Notes: generated by a model not told the origin, from the letters alone. A DNA stretch of 64,000 nt from Azadirachta indica (GCA_022749755.1 CM040442.1:12250457-12314456), one strand, 5' to 3'; shown: positions 1-11,149, numbered from the stretch's first letter. A program made the numbers and translations.

Positions 1-768
1 TATTGTTGCTAATATTGTGTGTATAAAGATGAAAATAACCCTATGTATAGTTTTTTCTTTTTCGCTCCTTGATCTCTTCTCTTTCCCTCCCTTTGTTTCT
101 CTCAAACTCTTTCCTCTCTCTTTTCTTCTACTTTTTGCTGTCAACTAAGAAAGCCATCCTATGATTTGTGCCACAAACTACTAGAACCATCACATGTGGT
201 CTGCTTAGTGGCTTCGCACAACCATGCCTTGCAACCCATGCAATGGCTTCGTAAGGCACAAGCAAGAAAATGTTGGCACAATAATAGTGTCGTAGTGAGG
301 CAATGAGCATGATTTATACAACCATTTTAGGTCATTAAGAGGCCACCACATTCAGAAACTAGATTCATTCTTTTTTTCATGTGTTCTGATGGATAATAGA
401 TTTTATTTTCATGTGTTGAAATTGAAATCCTAATTTGATTTTGGGTAATTGAGAACCTTAATTTGATTTTACAAAACTCTAATTTGATCTTGAAAAACCT
501 CAATTTCGATTCTGATATACTCTAATTTGATTTCTTTAGTACTTGAAACTATAAATAAAATAAATGAATTATAATAATAATTATTTTATACATTAGTTTT
601 GAATCCATGGGCTAAATTGAAATTCCACAACATGAAATGTGTTTTTTTCCCAAAAAAAAAATGAAAACTATTCAATTCCTTTTTTACCTTTGACATCATT
701 AAATAAGAACCTTAATAGGGGCATTGCTCATGACATTTCAATAATTCAAGTTATATTTGAAGATTGTC
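1..768. other. Intergenic, no gene recognised
   Basis: AT-rich sequence with no recognisable coding region. Positions about 428-530 hold a degenerate short tandem repeat built on CTAATTTGAT, with four or five copies about 25-40 bp apart. The pyrimidine-rich stretch at 50-125 is low complexity. The small minus-strand open frame at 128-310 has no family signature. Confidence 0.6.
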
Positions 769-999
769 AATAAATTTAGGTAAGATAGAGACCTGTATGA
801 GATTGAGTTTCACCACAATGAATTTGCTCATATTGAAAATTATATCAAATACCAGCAAACATTATATAGAAGAGATGCTTTATGGATATTTTTGTTTTGA
901 CCCAAAAAGCTTGAATAGCTTCAAACAATGGCAATCGAATATAAAGTACTAAACAAGTGCACAACACTTCAAGCTCTCTCAACTTTTGTATGAGAGCTC
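769..999 (+). pseudogene. BAHD acyltransferase relic, 5' fragment
   Basis: This is the middle part of a BAHD (HXXXD-type) acyltransferase, the cytosolic family that moves acyl groups from acyl-CoA to alcohols or amines. Two frames read as family sequence: one gives an IEFHHNEFAHIE stretch then EEMLYGYFCFDP, and after a frameshift near 945 another gives CTTLQALSTFV, the conserved block that normally ends in Trp-Arg-Ala. The Trp codon here is TGA (991-993). The N-terminal third with the catalytic HXXXD motif is not visible upstream. The reading stops at 999, where the LTR of a copia element begins, and resumes at 4176 in the same protein (see that entry). The family normally has about 430-460 residues; the two fragments together cover roughly half. 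Which BAHD clade it belongs to cannot be told, but alcohol or hydroxycinnamoyl acyltransferase-like members share these blocks. Confidence 0.8.
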
Positions 1000-1719
1000 T
1001 GTTGGTTGTGATTCAAAAACTAATAATATCTGAACTTAGTCAGAGATCAAATTAAGAATGATGAACAAGCATTTCATAAGAATAGATGACCTAAAGAACT
1101 TTGAGGTTAGGACCAAGTTAAGTAGGTACTAGGTTAGGTTAAGACCAAGTCAAGTTAAGTTATTCTCAGGTCAAGTGATTAGCTTGAGATTAGTCAGGAG
1201 CTTCGCTGGTCAGGTCAGGTGTACGCTTATATTAGGTGAGGACTCAGAACAGATATAGGAAAGATTTTGTTTAGTCTCTCACATACAATCTTGGAAGTTT
1301 ATTAGAAGCAAATAACAAAATTAGTTATTCTATTAGTGGTGTTGAGTATGTTTATAAATACGAGTCTTCGTCCTTTCAAGAGAGAGACAAAATGTTGGTT
1401 TTAGTGGGAGAAAATCAAGTGAGAGAAAGTTTAGAATTAGCAAGAGTCGATTCAAGAGAGCATTTGAAGTTTCTTCAAACCTTGTAATTGCAATCTTGAT
1501 TCGTGATAATAAAATTCCCTTTGAGCTGGTTCGACAATAGATGTAGGTCATCTTTGTCGAACCACTTATATCTATAGTCTTGATTTGTTTGCAATTTGAT
1601 TTCATTCTTTTTTGTAATTTCCTATTATCGAGTAATTATAAGTTAGTTTTGATTCATCAAGGCTTAGATTATTCCTTTAAAATAGAATCTTGATTTGGTT
1701 TTGTTCATTTCGTTGCACA
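1000..1719 (+). repeat. 5' LTR of copia element 1
   Basis: It starts with TGTTGG directly at the break in the BAHD reading and ends in TTGCACA a few bases before the primer binding site. Positions 1203-1719 match 3659-4175 closely, including the shared stretches GGTGAGGACTCA and CATCAAGGCTTAGATT. The first ~200 bp have no partner in the 3' copy. Confidence 0.8.
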
Positions 1720-1724
1720 CCAAC

Positions 1725-1736
1725 TAGTATCAGAGC
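1725..1736 (+). promoter_or_regulatory. Primer binding site, initiator Met tRNA type
   Basis: TAGTATCAGAGC, five bases after the LTR end, matches the usual plant copia site TGGTATCAGAGC at 11 of 12 positions. Confidence 0.75.
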
Positions 1737-1744
1737 TTTGTTTC

Positions 1745-2480
1745 ATGAAAATGGTGCAACCGAGACTAGACCTTGAGGAATTCAATGGTGATAACAACTT
1801 CAATCTATTAAGAATCAAAATAAAACCATTGCTAGGTCATCAACGATTAGAGGAAGATCTTGATGGTGATGAAGACTCACCTGAAAGCTTGTTTGCAAGT
1901 GAAAAGAAAGAAATTCTAAGAAAGCCATATAGAGCTATTGTCTTGAGCTTAAGTAATAGAGTCTTGAGGGAAGTGTCAAACAAGAAGATAGCAGTTGGAT
2001 TATGGGAAAAGCTAGAAAGAAGGTACATGACTGAATCTTTAGCTAATAGGTTATATCACAAAAGGAAATTGTATACTTTATCTTTAGCTAAATGTGGTTC
2101 GCTTAAAGAACACCTTGATGAGTTCAATAGAATTATTCTTGATCTTGAGAATCTAGATTACTTGATTCCAGATAAAGGTCAAGCTATAATATTATTAAGC
2201 TCTTTGCTAAGTAAATTTGAACATTTTGTGGATATTTTGACACTTGGAAGAGAAACCATTTCACTCACAGAGGTAAAGGCTGTTATGAACACCAAGGAAT
2301 TAAATAGTATAGTTAGTTCTAGAAAATCTTCAAATGGTGAAGGCCTTGCAACAAGAGGAAAACTAAATAATAGAAATAACAAGGAAAGAATCAATACAGA
2401 TCAAAGTTCAAGGAAAATGTCTTGAAATGCTTCCAATGTCATAAGAAAGGCCATTTTACGTAGCACTGTCCTAAGAAGAA
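1745..2480 (+). pseudogene. copia gag (UBN2-type) with frameshifted zinc knuckle
   Basis: An open frame of 226 codons (1745-2425) reads as plant copia gag: an early LEEFNGDN block, the VGLWEKLERRY block that follows the predicted helices, and a LDEFNRIILDLENL segment. It ends in TGA at 2423-2425. In another frame, 2428-2475 encodes a CX2CX4HX4C-like zinc knuckle (CFQCHKKGHF, then an internal stop, then HC). The knuckle was therefore cut off from gag by a small indel. Gag normally packages the element RNA into particles. Confidence 0.85.
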
Positions 2481-2549
2481 TTAGAAACATAAGGAAAACA
2501 AAAATGTGAACACACCTGTAGCTTTAGGTAAAATTGTAGAATCTGATAA

Positions 2550-3656
2550 GGAAGGATATGAGTCATTTGCCTTATTGTTAGCTTCGAATAAGTCTATTAA
2601 AGGTTAGTGGATCCTTGATTCTGGTTGTTTATTTCACAATAATCCAAGTAAAGAGTTTTTGTAATCTATGAGACTTGCAACGGTGGCAAGGTATTAATGA
2701 GGAACTACGTAGTCATAGGTATAAGATCTATGAGACTAAAGATAGGTGATGGAACCATAAGGGAATTACAGAAAACTAGGCATGTTCCTGACCTAAAAAA
2801 GAACTTGATCTCTCTAGACATGCTAGATGAGCAGGGATGGTTATTGAAGGCTGAGAATGGTACCCTAAGAATTATAAAAAGGTTTATTATGCTGATAAAG
2901 GGTTATGTCTTGGAATGAAGGATGGTAACTAGGGTTGTTTCCATTATAACCAAACCTGAACTTGACAAGGTTAGGTTGTGGCACCTGAGATTAAGATATA
3001 TGGGTGAAAGGGGATTCAAGGACTGATCAAATAAGGGTTTCTTAAGGAAGATAGATTTGAAAATTTGAGCTTTTGTGAAGAGTGCACTTTGAGGAAAGCT
3101 TCAAGGTGAAGTTCAACACAACAAAGAACAAAAATAAAGGTATTTTAGATTACCTTCACTCTGATATGTGGGGACTATTTTAAATTGCAATTTTAGGATT
3201 AGTAAGATAGTTCTTGACCATGATTGATGACTATTCAAGAAAGCTCTCAGTATATGTGTTAAAGCATAAAAACTAGTTGTTTGATAGATTCAAGAAATGG
3301 GTAACTTTGGTTAAAAAAATAAAGTAAAAGCAAGGTAACAAAGTTAAGAATAGATAATGGCCTAGAGTTTTGCAACTCAAGGTTTAACTAATCTTGTGAA
3401 GAGAAAGGAACAACAAGGTATAGAACCGTAAGAATGACTCCTCAGCAAAAATAGTGTTGCCAAGAGAATGAATAAAAGTATCGTTAAGAAGTTCAGATAC
3501 ATGCTTCTACACTTGAATCTTCCTAAGTCCTTTTGGGTAAGATGTGAAACACAGCAGCTTACCACATAAATAAAAGTCTAGTGACAGCTCTGAGGGGAAA
3601 GAGAATATAGAAAGTCTAATCAGGATTACACATGATGACTTGAAGCTTCCAAAGTC
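2550..3656 (+). pseudogene. copia pol relic: protease, GAG-pre-integrase, integrase
   Basis: The aspartic protease signature ILDSGC is readable near 2608-2630, after an in-frame stop. An open stretch at 2697-2918 carries the usual post-protease segment (RHVPDLKKNLISLDMLDEQG). WHLRLRYMGERG near 2980 is the zinc-binding start of integrase. Core integrase pieces follow with stops (SDMWG near 3160, TMIDDYSRK near 3220, RIDNG near 3350). Reverse transcriptase and RNase H are absent. Confidence 0.75.
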
Positions 3657-3658
3657 CT

Positions 3659-4175
3659 TTCGCTGGTTAGGTTAGATGCAAGCTCATGTTAGGTGAGGAC
3701 TCAAAACAGATATGAGAAAGTTTATGTTTGGTTTTTCACATGCAATATTGAAATTTTGTTAGAAGTAAATAACAGAATTAGTTATTCTATTATTGAATTA
3801 TGTTTATAAATACAAGACTTCATCTTCTTAAGAGAGAGAGAGTGTGTTGGTTTTAGTGGTTAAAAATCAAGTGAGGGAAAACTTAGAATTAGGAAGATTG
3901 GATTCAAGAAAGAGTTTGAAGTTTCTTGAAACCTTTGTAAGCTTGTAATTTTGATTTATGATAGTAAAATTTCCTTTGAGCTAGTTTGATAGTGGATGTA
4001 GGCCATCTCAGCTAAACCACTTATATCGTGTGTTCTTGATATGTTTTTGGCTTGATTTCTTTCTTTTTTGTGATTTCTTGTTATCAAGTAATTCTAAGTT
4101 AGTTTTGATTCATCAAGGCTTAGATTGTTCCATCGAAATAGAATCTTGATTTGGTTTTGTTTGTTTCACTACACA
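3659..4175 (+). repeat. 3' LTR of copia element 1, 5'-truncated
   Basis: It matches 1203-1719 of the left LTR almost throughout, and ends ACTACACA where the left copy ends GTTGCACA. It lacks the first ~200 bp, so the internal deletion removed both RT/RNase H and the LTR start. Confidence 0.8.
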
Positions 4176-4665
4176 ACAAAGCTTTATGTTAGATACGAGG
4201 CATAAAGCTTGAACAACAGGTAAAGCTCTTCTTGGCTATTAATGGAATGTCAGGATTTATGCCACGATTACCTCAAGGGTTTAGCAAAAATAGGATTGTA
4301 TTGAGTAATGCATAGTATAAAACAGGTGAACTATATAAGAATCTATTGTCAATTGCTATGGAAAGAGTGCAGAAAGCTATTTCCATGGTCATAAATAGTT
4401 ATATGAGATAAGCTATACACTATTTTGAAACAACGAGAGCTAGGCTTTCTTTTGTTATACTTTTCTAATCATAACCTAGCATAGATTTTCTTTCCACACT
4501 ATAAACTTCGGATGGGGAGACCCTATTTTCTCAAGGCCTATGACTTTAGCTTATAAGGAATTAATTTTGTTCGTATCTTATGGTGAAGAGGCAAAAAGCA
4601 TAAATGTGTTGCCAGGCTTACTAGCTGCTACTATGAAAAGGTTTGAGGAACTCATGAAGATATGA
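4176..4665 (+). pseudogene. BAHD acyltransferase relic, C-terminal fragment
   Basis: The BAHD reading resumes immediately after the copia element: TKAL, a KLEQQVKLFLAING block (substrate-channel strand), PRLPQGF, then AGEL-like and ERVQKAI segments. The diagnostic C-terminal motif appears as NFGWGDP at 4504-4524 (family consensus DFGWG). The tail SINVLPGLLAATMKRFEELM runs to a natural TGA at 4663-4665. Stops in the tag codons near 4190 and 4310 and a frameshift near 4470 kill the frame. DFGWG is structurally important in the family; Asp is replaced by Asn here. This is the 3' half of the gene at 769-999. Confidence 0.88.
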
Positions 4666-5014
4666 GATGCAAAGTGTTATCCATGGAGAAATCTTCCTAC
4701 ATGTTTTGTTAAAAGTGAGAATAAAATTTTGCTGCTTTAAATATGAAATTGATAATCGCTTGCTTGTTTATTTTTGTGCCCAATTTATTGATAATAAATT
4801 GATAATGATATTATGCCCAATTTCAGGACTAGCATGGAGAATGTTGCTAGGAGCATATTCTAAATTATGCACAATAATTAAACATGAAATTTAATTGATT
4901 GTTGTTCAATAAAAAGCACATCATGACAATATTGTATGATTTCATACATTATTAACTTTAATATTAAAGAGCTGGCTTTAATATTACAAAGAGAACCAAT
5001 CCCTTACATAAATG
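4666..5014 (+). other. Former 3' flank of the BAHD gene
   Basis: AT-rich, with no family signature. AATAAA at about 4907-4912 could be the old polyadenylation signal. The short open frame at 4667-4894 is not supported. Confidence 0.4.
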
Positions 5015-5216
5015 TGTGAAAAAATTAACAATTTTTTATTTAAGGAAATTGTAAATTTAGAGTATTTGTTGATTATTAGAATCCCTAATTTATATAAGTA
5101 CAACTAGAGTAGTTTCTCATTTTTTTGGTAACCTACTACAACTCTGCAATATATATATAGAATTACAGTTGTATATTTGTAACTTTGAGAATAAAAGAAT
5201 CTTGGATGCTTTTTCC
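5015..5216 (+). repeat. 5' LTR of copia element 2
   Basis: Positions 5015-5160 align with 10933-11080, including GTAAATTTAGAGTATTTGTT and GGTAACCTACTACAACT. The end is placed before a degenerate primer binding site, TGGTATCTAAGC, at about 5220-5231. Confidence 0.7.
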
Positions 5217-5439
5217 AGATGGTATCTAAGCTTTACGACTCTCCGGGATCCACGCTTTTTTTTTTCCTCTGGCCTTAATTGCCTAGTGAACTCTTGTATC
5301 TTTCTTCCATTTATCATACTTCGTTTTACCCATCCTTCTTCTTCCTATTTGTTGATTTGTTCTATCGACTTAACCATAACTAGAACCTTTAAGGCCATTA
5401 ATGCTTCTGTAATGCAAACAACAGAAATTTCTATTAATT

Positions 5440-5695
5440 AATTAATTAGAGAACTTCCAAATATTCTATATGCATATCGGCTCAATGGGAGAAATTATTT
5501 ACAGTGGTCCCGAGTGGTGAGAACTTTTTTGAAAGGGAAAAGAAAATTGAATCATTTGATTGGCAATGCTCCTAATTGGAGAGAACCAAAATTTAATGTA
5601 TAGGATGAAGCATATTCAATGATTATGTCCTGACTTTGGAATTTGATGTTACCGGAAATAAATAGAACTTGTATTTTTTTTCTATCACAACAACG
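5440..5695 (+). pseudogene. copia gag N-terminal piece (element 2)
   Basis: It reads LNGRNYLQWSRVVRTFLKGK, typical of the first helix of retrotransposon gag, then HLIGNAP and a stop near 5600. It continues to MLPEINRTC before the nested insertion interrupts it. Confidence 0.8.
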
Positions 5696-7210
5696 TTAAT
5701 GGCAAGGGCACGGGTCGTATTAGACAATAAAATGATAGTACAAATATCATCCTATGAGGATTGAGATTTGAATTAAATACTAAATACTGTAGTCTCAAAA
5801 GCCCAATTTTATCTAAACAATATGAATTGATTAATTGTAAATGTAAATAAGACTAAATTTAATGACTAACTAAAAAAGAAATGGAAATCAAATTAAAGAG
5901 TGTCACAATATGGATTGATTAATTTGAGAATAAGAGATATAGGACCTTGATTTCACTTATCCGTCCTATGTTCTTCCTAATTGGTTATTAATGTTGTAAT
6001 TTTATTTACTAATCGTAAGATTTAAAGTTAATTCGCTACCTCTCTCGAGTGTCAAACAAATTACTATGCCAAATTTCCCAAATTGATTTCCCTATCAAAC
6101 TTAGCTAATTAAGCATTCCTCAAGTATATCTTACGTAATTACTTAAAATAACTCAATTACCTCCTTATTCTTGCCTTTAATGTAAGTAATTATTCGAATA
6201 TTTAGGTACTAAATTCATCTCGAACCTTATAGCACTAAATTGTACTTACTAATCTAATAAACAAATTAAACCTTTCCAAGTATTAATTCATCCATCTTTG
6301 ATCATTCAATTTGTCGAACAATAAATTAGAATCAATTAATGAAGTAAACAAAGTACATAGAATCACTCCATATTAAAAACATGCTAATTAGTTAAACATA
6401 ATCAAGATAAGCTACATCAAGATCTTAGATTAAGAAATCTAACCAACCATCTCAAGTATCAACATCAAAATCATCATGTATCCAATAATCTTCAAATTCA
6501 ACAAATAAAGTTTAAATGAAATACGAATGAGAGTAATAGAGTTTATAAAACTAGACTAGAAATAAAAGTTTCAATGATCCTCCTTAAAGTCTTTTTCCAA
6601 AAGCTTCAAATTGAATCAATCACCTTCTCTTTCTAGAATCCCTCCTTATTCTTCACCTTCTCTCACTCAAAAACTCAAGTTTCCCTTCTTTATTCTTGGT
6701 GGCTACCTCTCATAATTATATAAACCTAAAAAATACCCAAATCAAGCCATTAGTTGATGATCTCATGGTAAAAAATCATCCAAGCATGTCCAAGAGGCAC
6801 AGGGATACTCAAAATAGTAAGGGGTGTAGTGGGAGCTTAATGGATAGCGTGGCCGCGCGCCACCTTCTCACCCTTCATTCATGAGCATGGTGTGACCACG
6901 CTATGACATGGTGCATGTGCGCCAAGTAGTTAGCCCCAAAATCAATTTTGATTTTCTTACCTTAAGTCCTTAAAACTTTTGCATTTTGGTCCTTATTTCT
7001 TTTTCAACTTTTCCAAGCAATTGTTTGCTATCTTTTTCTATAAAAAAAACACTAAAATTCATCGAATATTAATAAAACTTGAGGATTTACAAAATAATTT
7101 GAGCCTTGAAATGACCGATAAGTGTATATTCCACACACTTATCATTTTTATCTACTACCAAAGACATATGAGAGGCTATTCATTAGAATTATTTGAAGGT
7201 ATATAATGCA
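5696..7210. mobile_element. Nested ~1.5 kb insertion, unidentified, solo-LTR-like
   Basis: Gag sequence breaks near 5690 and resumes near 7212 (IYDIKTKI). The inserted DNA has no coding capacity that I recognise. It is AT-rich apart from a GC-rich patch at about 6830-6940, and it ends with a short inverted repeat near 7118-7146 (ATAAGTGTATA and ACACACTTAT). Its size and lack of coding fit a solo LTR of a larger element or a non-autonomous transposon. A repeated TAATG at both borders may be the target duplication, but this is weak. Confidence 0.5.
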
Positions 7211-7860
7211 GTATAGATATACGATATTAAGACTAAGATTTTAGCCACTAAAGAAGGATAATGATTAGTAATTGAATATGCTAATATCTTGAAGAGTTTA
7301 TGGCAAGAAATGGACCATCATCGACAGTTAAGATACCGTTATGCTTAAAAGATTTATTAAGAAGGGATGCAATTTTGAGTTTCTTGCTAGTCTACATATT
7401 AAATTTGATCAAGTAAAAGTTAGAAAACATAAAAAACTAGACTATCTCTGTAGTTCAAGTTGAGGAAGGTAGAAGAGGGGTTATGATTTATCCTCCGGCA
7501 GTAGATGGCTTAGTTATGATCTCAAAAGGTAGTATCCCAAAATAATCTAGTCTTGAACCGTAACCAATTGCTAATAATGTGCAAGCAGATTCGTCTAAGA
7601 TTGGGAATAAAGAAACACTTTGGTGTTCTTACTGCAAAATGTCTGATCATACTTGTAAGCACCGCTGGCAACTCGTTGGAAACCATTAACTCTTAATAAA
7701 AAGAGTTAAGGTTATATAAGTGGACAACAAAAGATAAGGCAAGCAAATTTGACAAATGGACAACTTGGTGGTAAACTTGTGAATCAAGAACAAAGTGAAT
7801 TCAATCGTAAAGAGATTGAGAAGCTGAGAAACTTGTTAGGGTTACTTAAGCAACTTACTA
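7211..7860 (+). pseudogene. copia gag C-terminal half and zinc knuckle (element 2)
   Basis: Blocks EYANILKSLWQEMDHH and FEFLASLHIKFDQVKVR are standard copia gag, followed by EVEEGRRRVMIYPPAV. A knuckle-like WCSYCKMSDHTCKHRW lies near 7620-7670, where the expected GH is altered. Several frame changes and stops are present. Confidence 0.8.
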
Positions 7861-7899
7861 GTGCTTGCTCCCTTGCACTCTCAGGTAAGTATTCATTTT

Positions 7900-8895
7900 C
7901 ATGTTTTTAATCTCTTGAATACAACCTTTCCAGGCTCTTGGGTTATTGATTCAGAATCAATGGATCATATGACCCACTCATCTAACAAATTCAGCACCTA
8001 TAGTCTTTGTTCAAGCAATAAAAAAATTGGCATAGCAAATGGAACCTTGATAATCGTAGTTGGTTAGCGAGAGATTAAAATTAACCCAGACTTTATTTTA
8101 CAAAATGTACTTTATATTCTAAGCTTATCCATCAATTTGATCTCTATCCATAAACTTACAAAAGATTTAGATTGTAATGTGGTATTTTACCCCTCTCATT
8201 GTGTGTTTCAGAATTGGGATACGGGGAGGATGATTGGATGTGCTATGGAAAAAGATGGACTCTATTATCTTGAAGAACCAAATGGTCAAAGTAGGTCCAA
8301 GAACAAGTTACCTTTATCATTTCATTTTAAGTTGTTCATTTCTAATAAAGACAAGATTTGGCTTCATCATTTTGGTTTTGGCCATCCTTCTTTTAGTATT
8401 ATCAAATATGTGTTTCCTCTATTGTTCAAGGGAACTGATGTAGAAAACTTTCAGTGTGATGTTTATGAACTAGCAAAACATCTTCACGTTTCCTTTTCAT
8501 TGAGTAATAAAAGAACATCTATTCCTTTCCATTTAATTCATAGTGACATTTAGGATCTTGCTAATGTTATTAATGTTTCAAGAGAAAGATGGTTTATCTC
8601 ATTTATAGATAATTGTACTCGAGTGACTTGGGTTTTCCATTTTAAATAAAAATTTGATGTGAGCACTGTCTTTTTTATTTTCTATAACATGGTTAAAAAC
8701 CATTTTGTGGTGAGAATCTGACGGTTCAAATCAGATAATGCACAATGTTATTTCAATCAAGTTTTGTCATCTTATTTTCAAAAAAGGGGTATCATTCATG
8801 AATCATCTTGTATTTATACTCTTCAGAAATGGGTTGCAGAAAAAAAAAAATAGTCACTTGCTAGCCACAACCCAAGCCTTCTTATTACATAAAAA
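7900..8895 (+). pseudogene. copia protease, GAG-pre-integrase and integrase core (element 2)
   Basis: The protease site reads WVIDSESMDHMT; the active-site DSG is DSE, which would inactivate it. Open stretches at 7861-8067 and 8137-8553 cover protease and GAG-pre-integrase (IGCAMEKDGLYYLEE, WLHHFGFGHPS, CDVYELAKH). Integrase core pieces follow (IDNCTRVTWVF near 8610, RFKSDNAQ near 8725) with stops. Confidence 0.82.
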
Positions 8896-9520
8896 TGTAC
8901 CTAAATCATATTGAGAAGATGCTATTCTTACTACCACTCATCTTATTAGTAGACTTTTTTCTAGGGTTCTTGGGTTCAAAAGTTTATACAGGTACTTTTC
9001 ATATTTTTTCCAAATTTAACCCCTCAAATAATCTTGTTTTGAAAATTTTTGGTTATGTCTCATTTGTCCATATTCATGTTCACAATCGGGGAAAGCTCAA
9101 TCCTTGAGCACTCCAATATGTTTTTGTCGATTATTCCTCTATTCAAAAAGGATACAAATGCTACCATCCACCCACTCGCAAATTTATGTTTCTGCAAATC
9201 TCATTTTTGTTGAACAAGCAAATTATTTCTTTTGTCCTTATCTTTAGGGGGAGACAACGTTTATAGAAGATGATGACAAAGACTTGTTTTAGCTTGAATT
9301 GCCTACTTTTTTCCCTATCTAAGATGGTGTCTATCTTACCTCTTTTACTTCTAAATGGTCCTTCAAAATCAATTTCAGCCCTTATTTTCAATCAGTCTGA
9401 CCTAGTAACTTTTAATTTTAAGACCTTGGCAAAGGATAAACGAGAAGCAAAAAAACCATTATTGAATCTATGTAAGTCCAACAATCTAAATCTGCTTTGG
9501 TGATGAGGTAATCTCTCAAA
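8896..9520 (+). pseudogene. copia integrase C-terminal region (element 2)
   Basis: KIFGYVSFVHIH and RGKLNP, then FVDYSSIQKGYKCYHP after a stop, are the usual post-core integrase blocks. Later frames down to about 9500 are poorly conserved linker. Confidence 0.7.
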
Positions 9521-9589
9521 CTAAACCTATTTTGAATACTCCCTCTACTTCTCTTAATAACAATGATTTTGACTTACCTATTACAATTC

Positions 9590-10470
9590 GAAAAGGGACA
9601 AGAAAATGTACCTAATCTCCTTTATACCTTTTATCTCATTTTGTGCTATATGAAAGATTATCACCATTTAATTGAATATTTCTCACACACCTAAATACCA
9701 CATCTATTCCAAAAACCTTATTTAAGGCATTAAAAAGTGAGGGATGGAGACAAGCTATGAGAGTGAAGAAGAAGGCACTTGAGGGAAATAAGACATGGGA
9801 AATAGTGGAGTTGTTAAAGGGGAAAAGTTTGGTTGGTTGTAAATGGGTTTACACTATTAAATACAAGTTGGATGGATCATTTGAGAGATATAAGACTAGG
9901 TTAGTACCCAAGGGTTACACCCAAACTTATGGAATTGATTATCTTAAGACATTTGTACTAGTAGACAAGATGAATACTGTGAGAATTTTACTATCTTTAG
10001 CAACTAACCTTGGTTTGGAGCCTACAAGAATTTGATGTCAAAAATGTTTTTAGGCATGGAGATTTATATGGAGTCACCTTATAGATTTAGGTTGAAATCT
10101 AAAGGCAGAAAGGTGTGTAAACTAAAAAAGACCTTGTTCAAATGAAAACAGTCTCTATGAGCCTGGTTTACGAGTTTTTTAGAGCAATGATGTTTATGGT
10201 TTATAAACAGATTTAGGGTGATCATACCTTATTTATGAAGCATTCAAGCTTAAGGGGAGTGACAGTGCTTCTAGTTTATGTTGAGGATATTATTATGACT
10301 AGTAATGATGTGAGAAAAATAGAAGTACTAAAAAAGAATTTAGCTAAGGAATTTGAAATAAAAGACCTTGGTAGGTTAAAGTATTTCCTTGGATTGAGTT
10401 GGCACATTCTGAACATGGTATCTTTATTTCTCAACAAAAATATACCATTGACTTGTTGAAAGAGACAGGT
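9590..10470 (+). pseudogene. copia reverse transcriptase relic (element 2)
   Basis: The frame at 9757-10035 carries the RVT_2 start, with NKTWEIVELLKGKSLVGCKW and GSFERYKTRLVPKGYTQ. A second frame at 10235-10459 contains the catalytic region, where the usual YVDD appears as YVED, then KDLGRLKYFLG. Frameshifts separate the parts. The D to E change and the shifts make it non-functional. Confidence 0.85.
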
Positions 10471-10659
10471 AAACTAGGATGCAAATCAATTGACACACCT
10501 ATCAAATCGAATTAGAAACTTAGATAGGGAAATGACTCGACAACTTTGGATAAGGGTTCCTATTAGAGGTTATGGACAAATTGATATATTTGTCGCACAC
10601 TAGACTAGATATCGCTTATACATTTAGTGTGGTAAATCAGTTTATGAACAATCCTAAGG

Positions 10660-10920
10660 ATTAAGTAAGAAGCCCATGTGAGACTTTATTATGACAACAA
10701 ATCAGCCATCTATATTGCATATAAGCTATTGCAACATGACAGGACCAAGCACATTAAAGTGGACAGACACTTCATAAAAGAGAAGCTAGATATTGGTTTA
10801 ATTTGCACACCCTATATATCAATAAAAGGCCAATTGCAGATGTTCTAACCAAAGGATTAGCCAACACCACATTTCAGGCAATCAACGGCAAGCTAAGGAT
10901 GAATAACATCCATGCACCAA
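10660..10920 (+). pseudogene. copia RNase H relic (element 2)
   Basis: YYDNKSAIYIAY, RTKHIKVDRHFIKEKL and ADVLTKGLANTTF-like sequence identify the end of copia RNase H. The part before DNKSA is deleted (jump near 10665). Confidence 0.8.
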
Positions 10921-10923
10921 CTT

Positions 10924-10930
10924 AAGGGGA
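10924..10930 (+). promoter_or_regulatory. Polypurine tract of copia element 2
   Basis: AAGGGGA lies directly before the 3' LTR, as expected for plus-strand priming. Confidence 0.65.
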
Positions 10931-10932
10931 AA

Positions 10933-11095
10933 TGTGGAAAAATTAGTAGTTTTTTATTTAAGAAAATTGTAAATTTAGAGTATTTGTTAATTATTAGAAT
11001 CCACAATTTATAAGAGTATAGTTAGGGTAGTTTCTTATTTTTTTTGGTAACCTACTACAACTTTATAGTGTGTATATATATATATATATAAGAGT
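10933..11095 (+). repeat. 3' LTR of copia element 2, truncated
   Basis: It aligns to 5015-5160 and then passes into a TA run at about 11071-11090. The rest of the LTR has no match beyond that. Confidence 0.7.
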
Positions 11096-11149
11096 ATTTG
11101 TTAATAAATCACTTTATATTAACACATATTCCACATTATATATAATTGT

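Larger units (their letters stand above)
1000..4175 (+). mobile_element. Ty1/copia LTR retrotransposon 1, internally deleted, inserted in a BAHD gene
   Basis: The element has a left LTR, a degenerate initiator-tRNA primer binding site, a gag frame, traces of protease, GAG-pre-integrase and integrase, and then a truncated right LTR. Reverse transcriptase and RNase H are missing: integrase sequence runs straight into the middle of the 3' LTR near 3658. Several stops and frameshifts interrupt the pol part. It cannot move by itself. BAHD coding sequence on both sides (ending 999, resuming 4176) fixes the insertion borders closely. I did not find a clear 5-bp target duplication. Confidence 0.85.
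5015..11095 (+). mobile_element. Ty1/copia LTR retrotransposon 2, decayed
   Basis: Short LTRs (5015-5216 and 10933-11095) start with near-identical TGTGRAAAAATTA. Between them lie, in copia order, gag, zinc knuckle, protease, GAG-pre-integrase, integrase, reverse transcriptase and RNase H, all on the plus strand and all damaged. Gag is split by a ~1.5 kb insertion. The 3' LTR appears cut after a TA run. Part of the RT and most of RNase H are deleted. Confidence 0.85.

Noticed and set aside
128..310. 60-codon minus-strand open frame
   Set aside because: No family signature, no splice or leader context, in low-complexity surroundings.
4667..4894. 75-codon plus-strand frame after the BAHD stop
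   Set aside because: Lies in the former 3' flank; composition is that of random AT-rich DNA.
6696..6884. 62-codon frame in the insertion within copia 2
   Set aside because: No signature and inside a non-coding transposon-like insert; opened by a local GC-rich patch.
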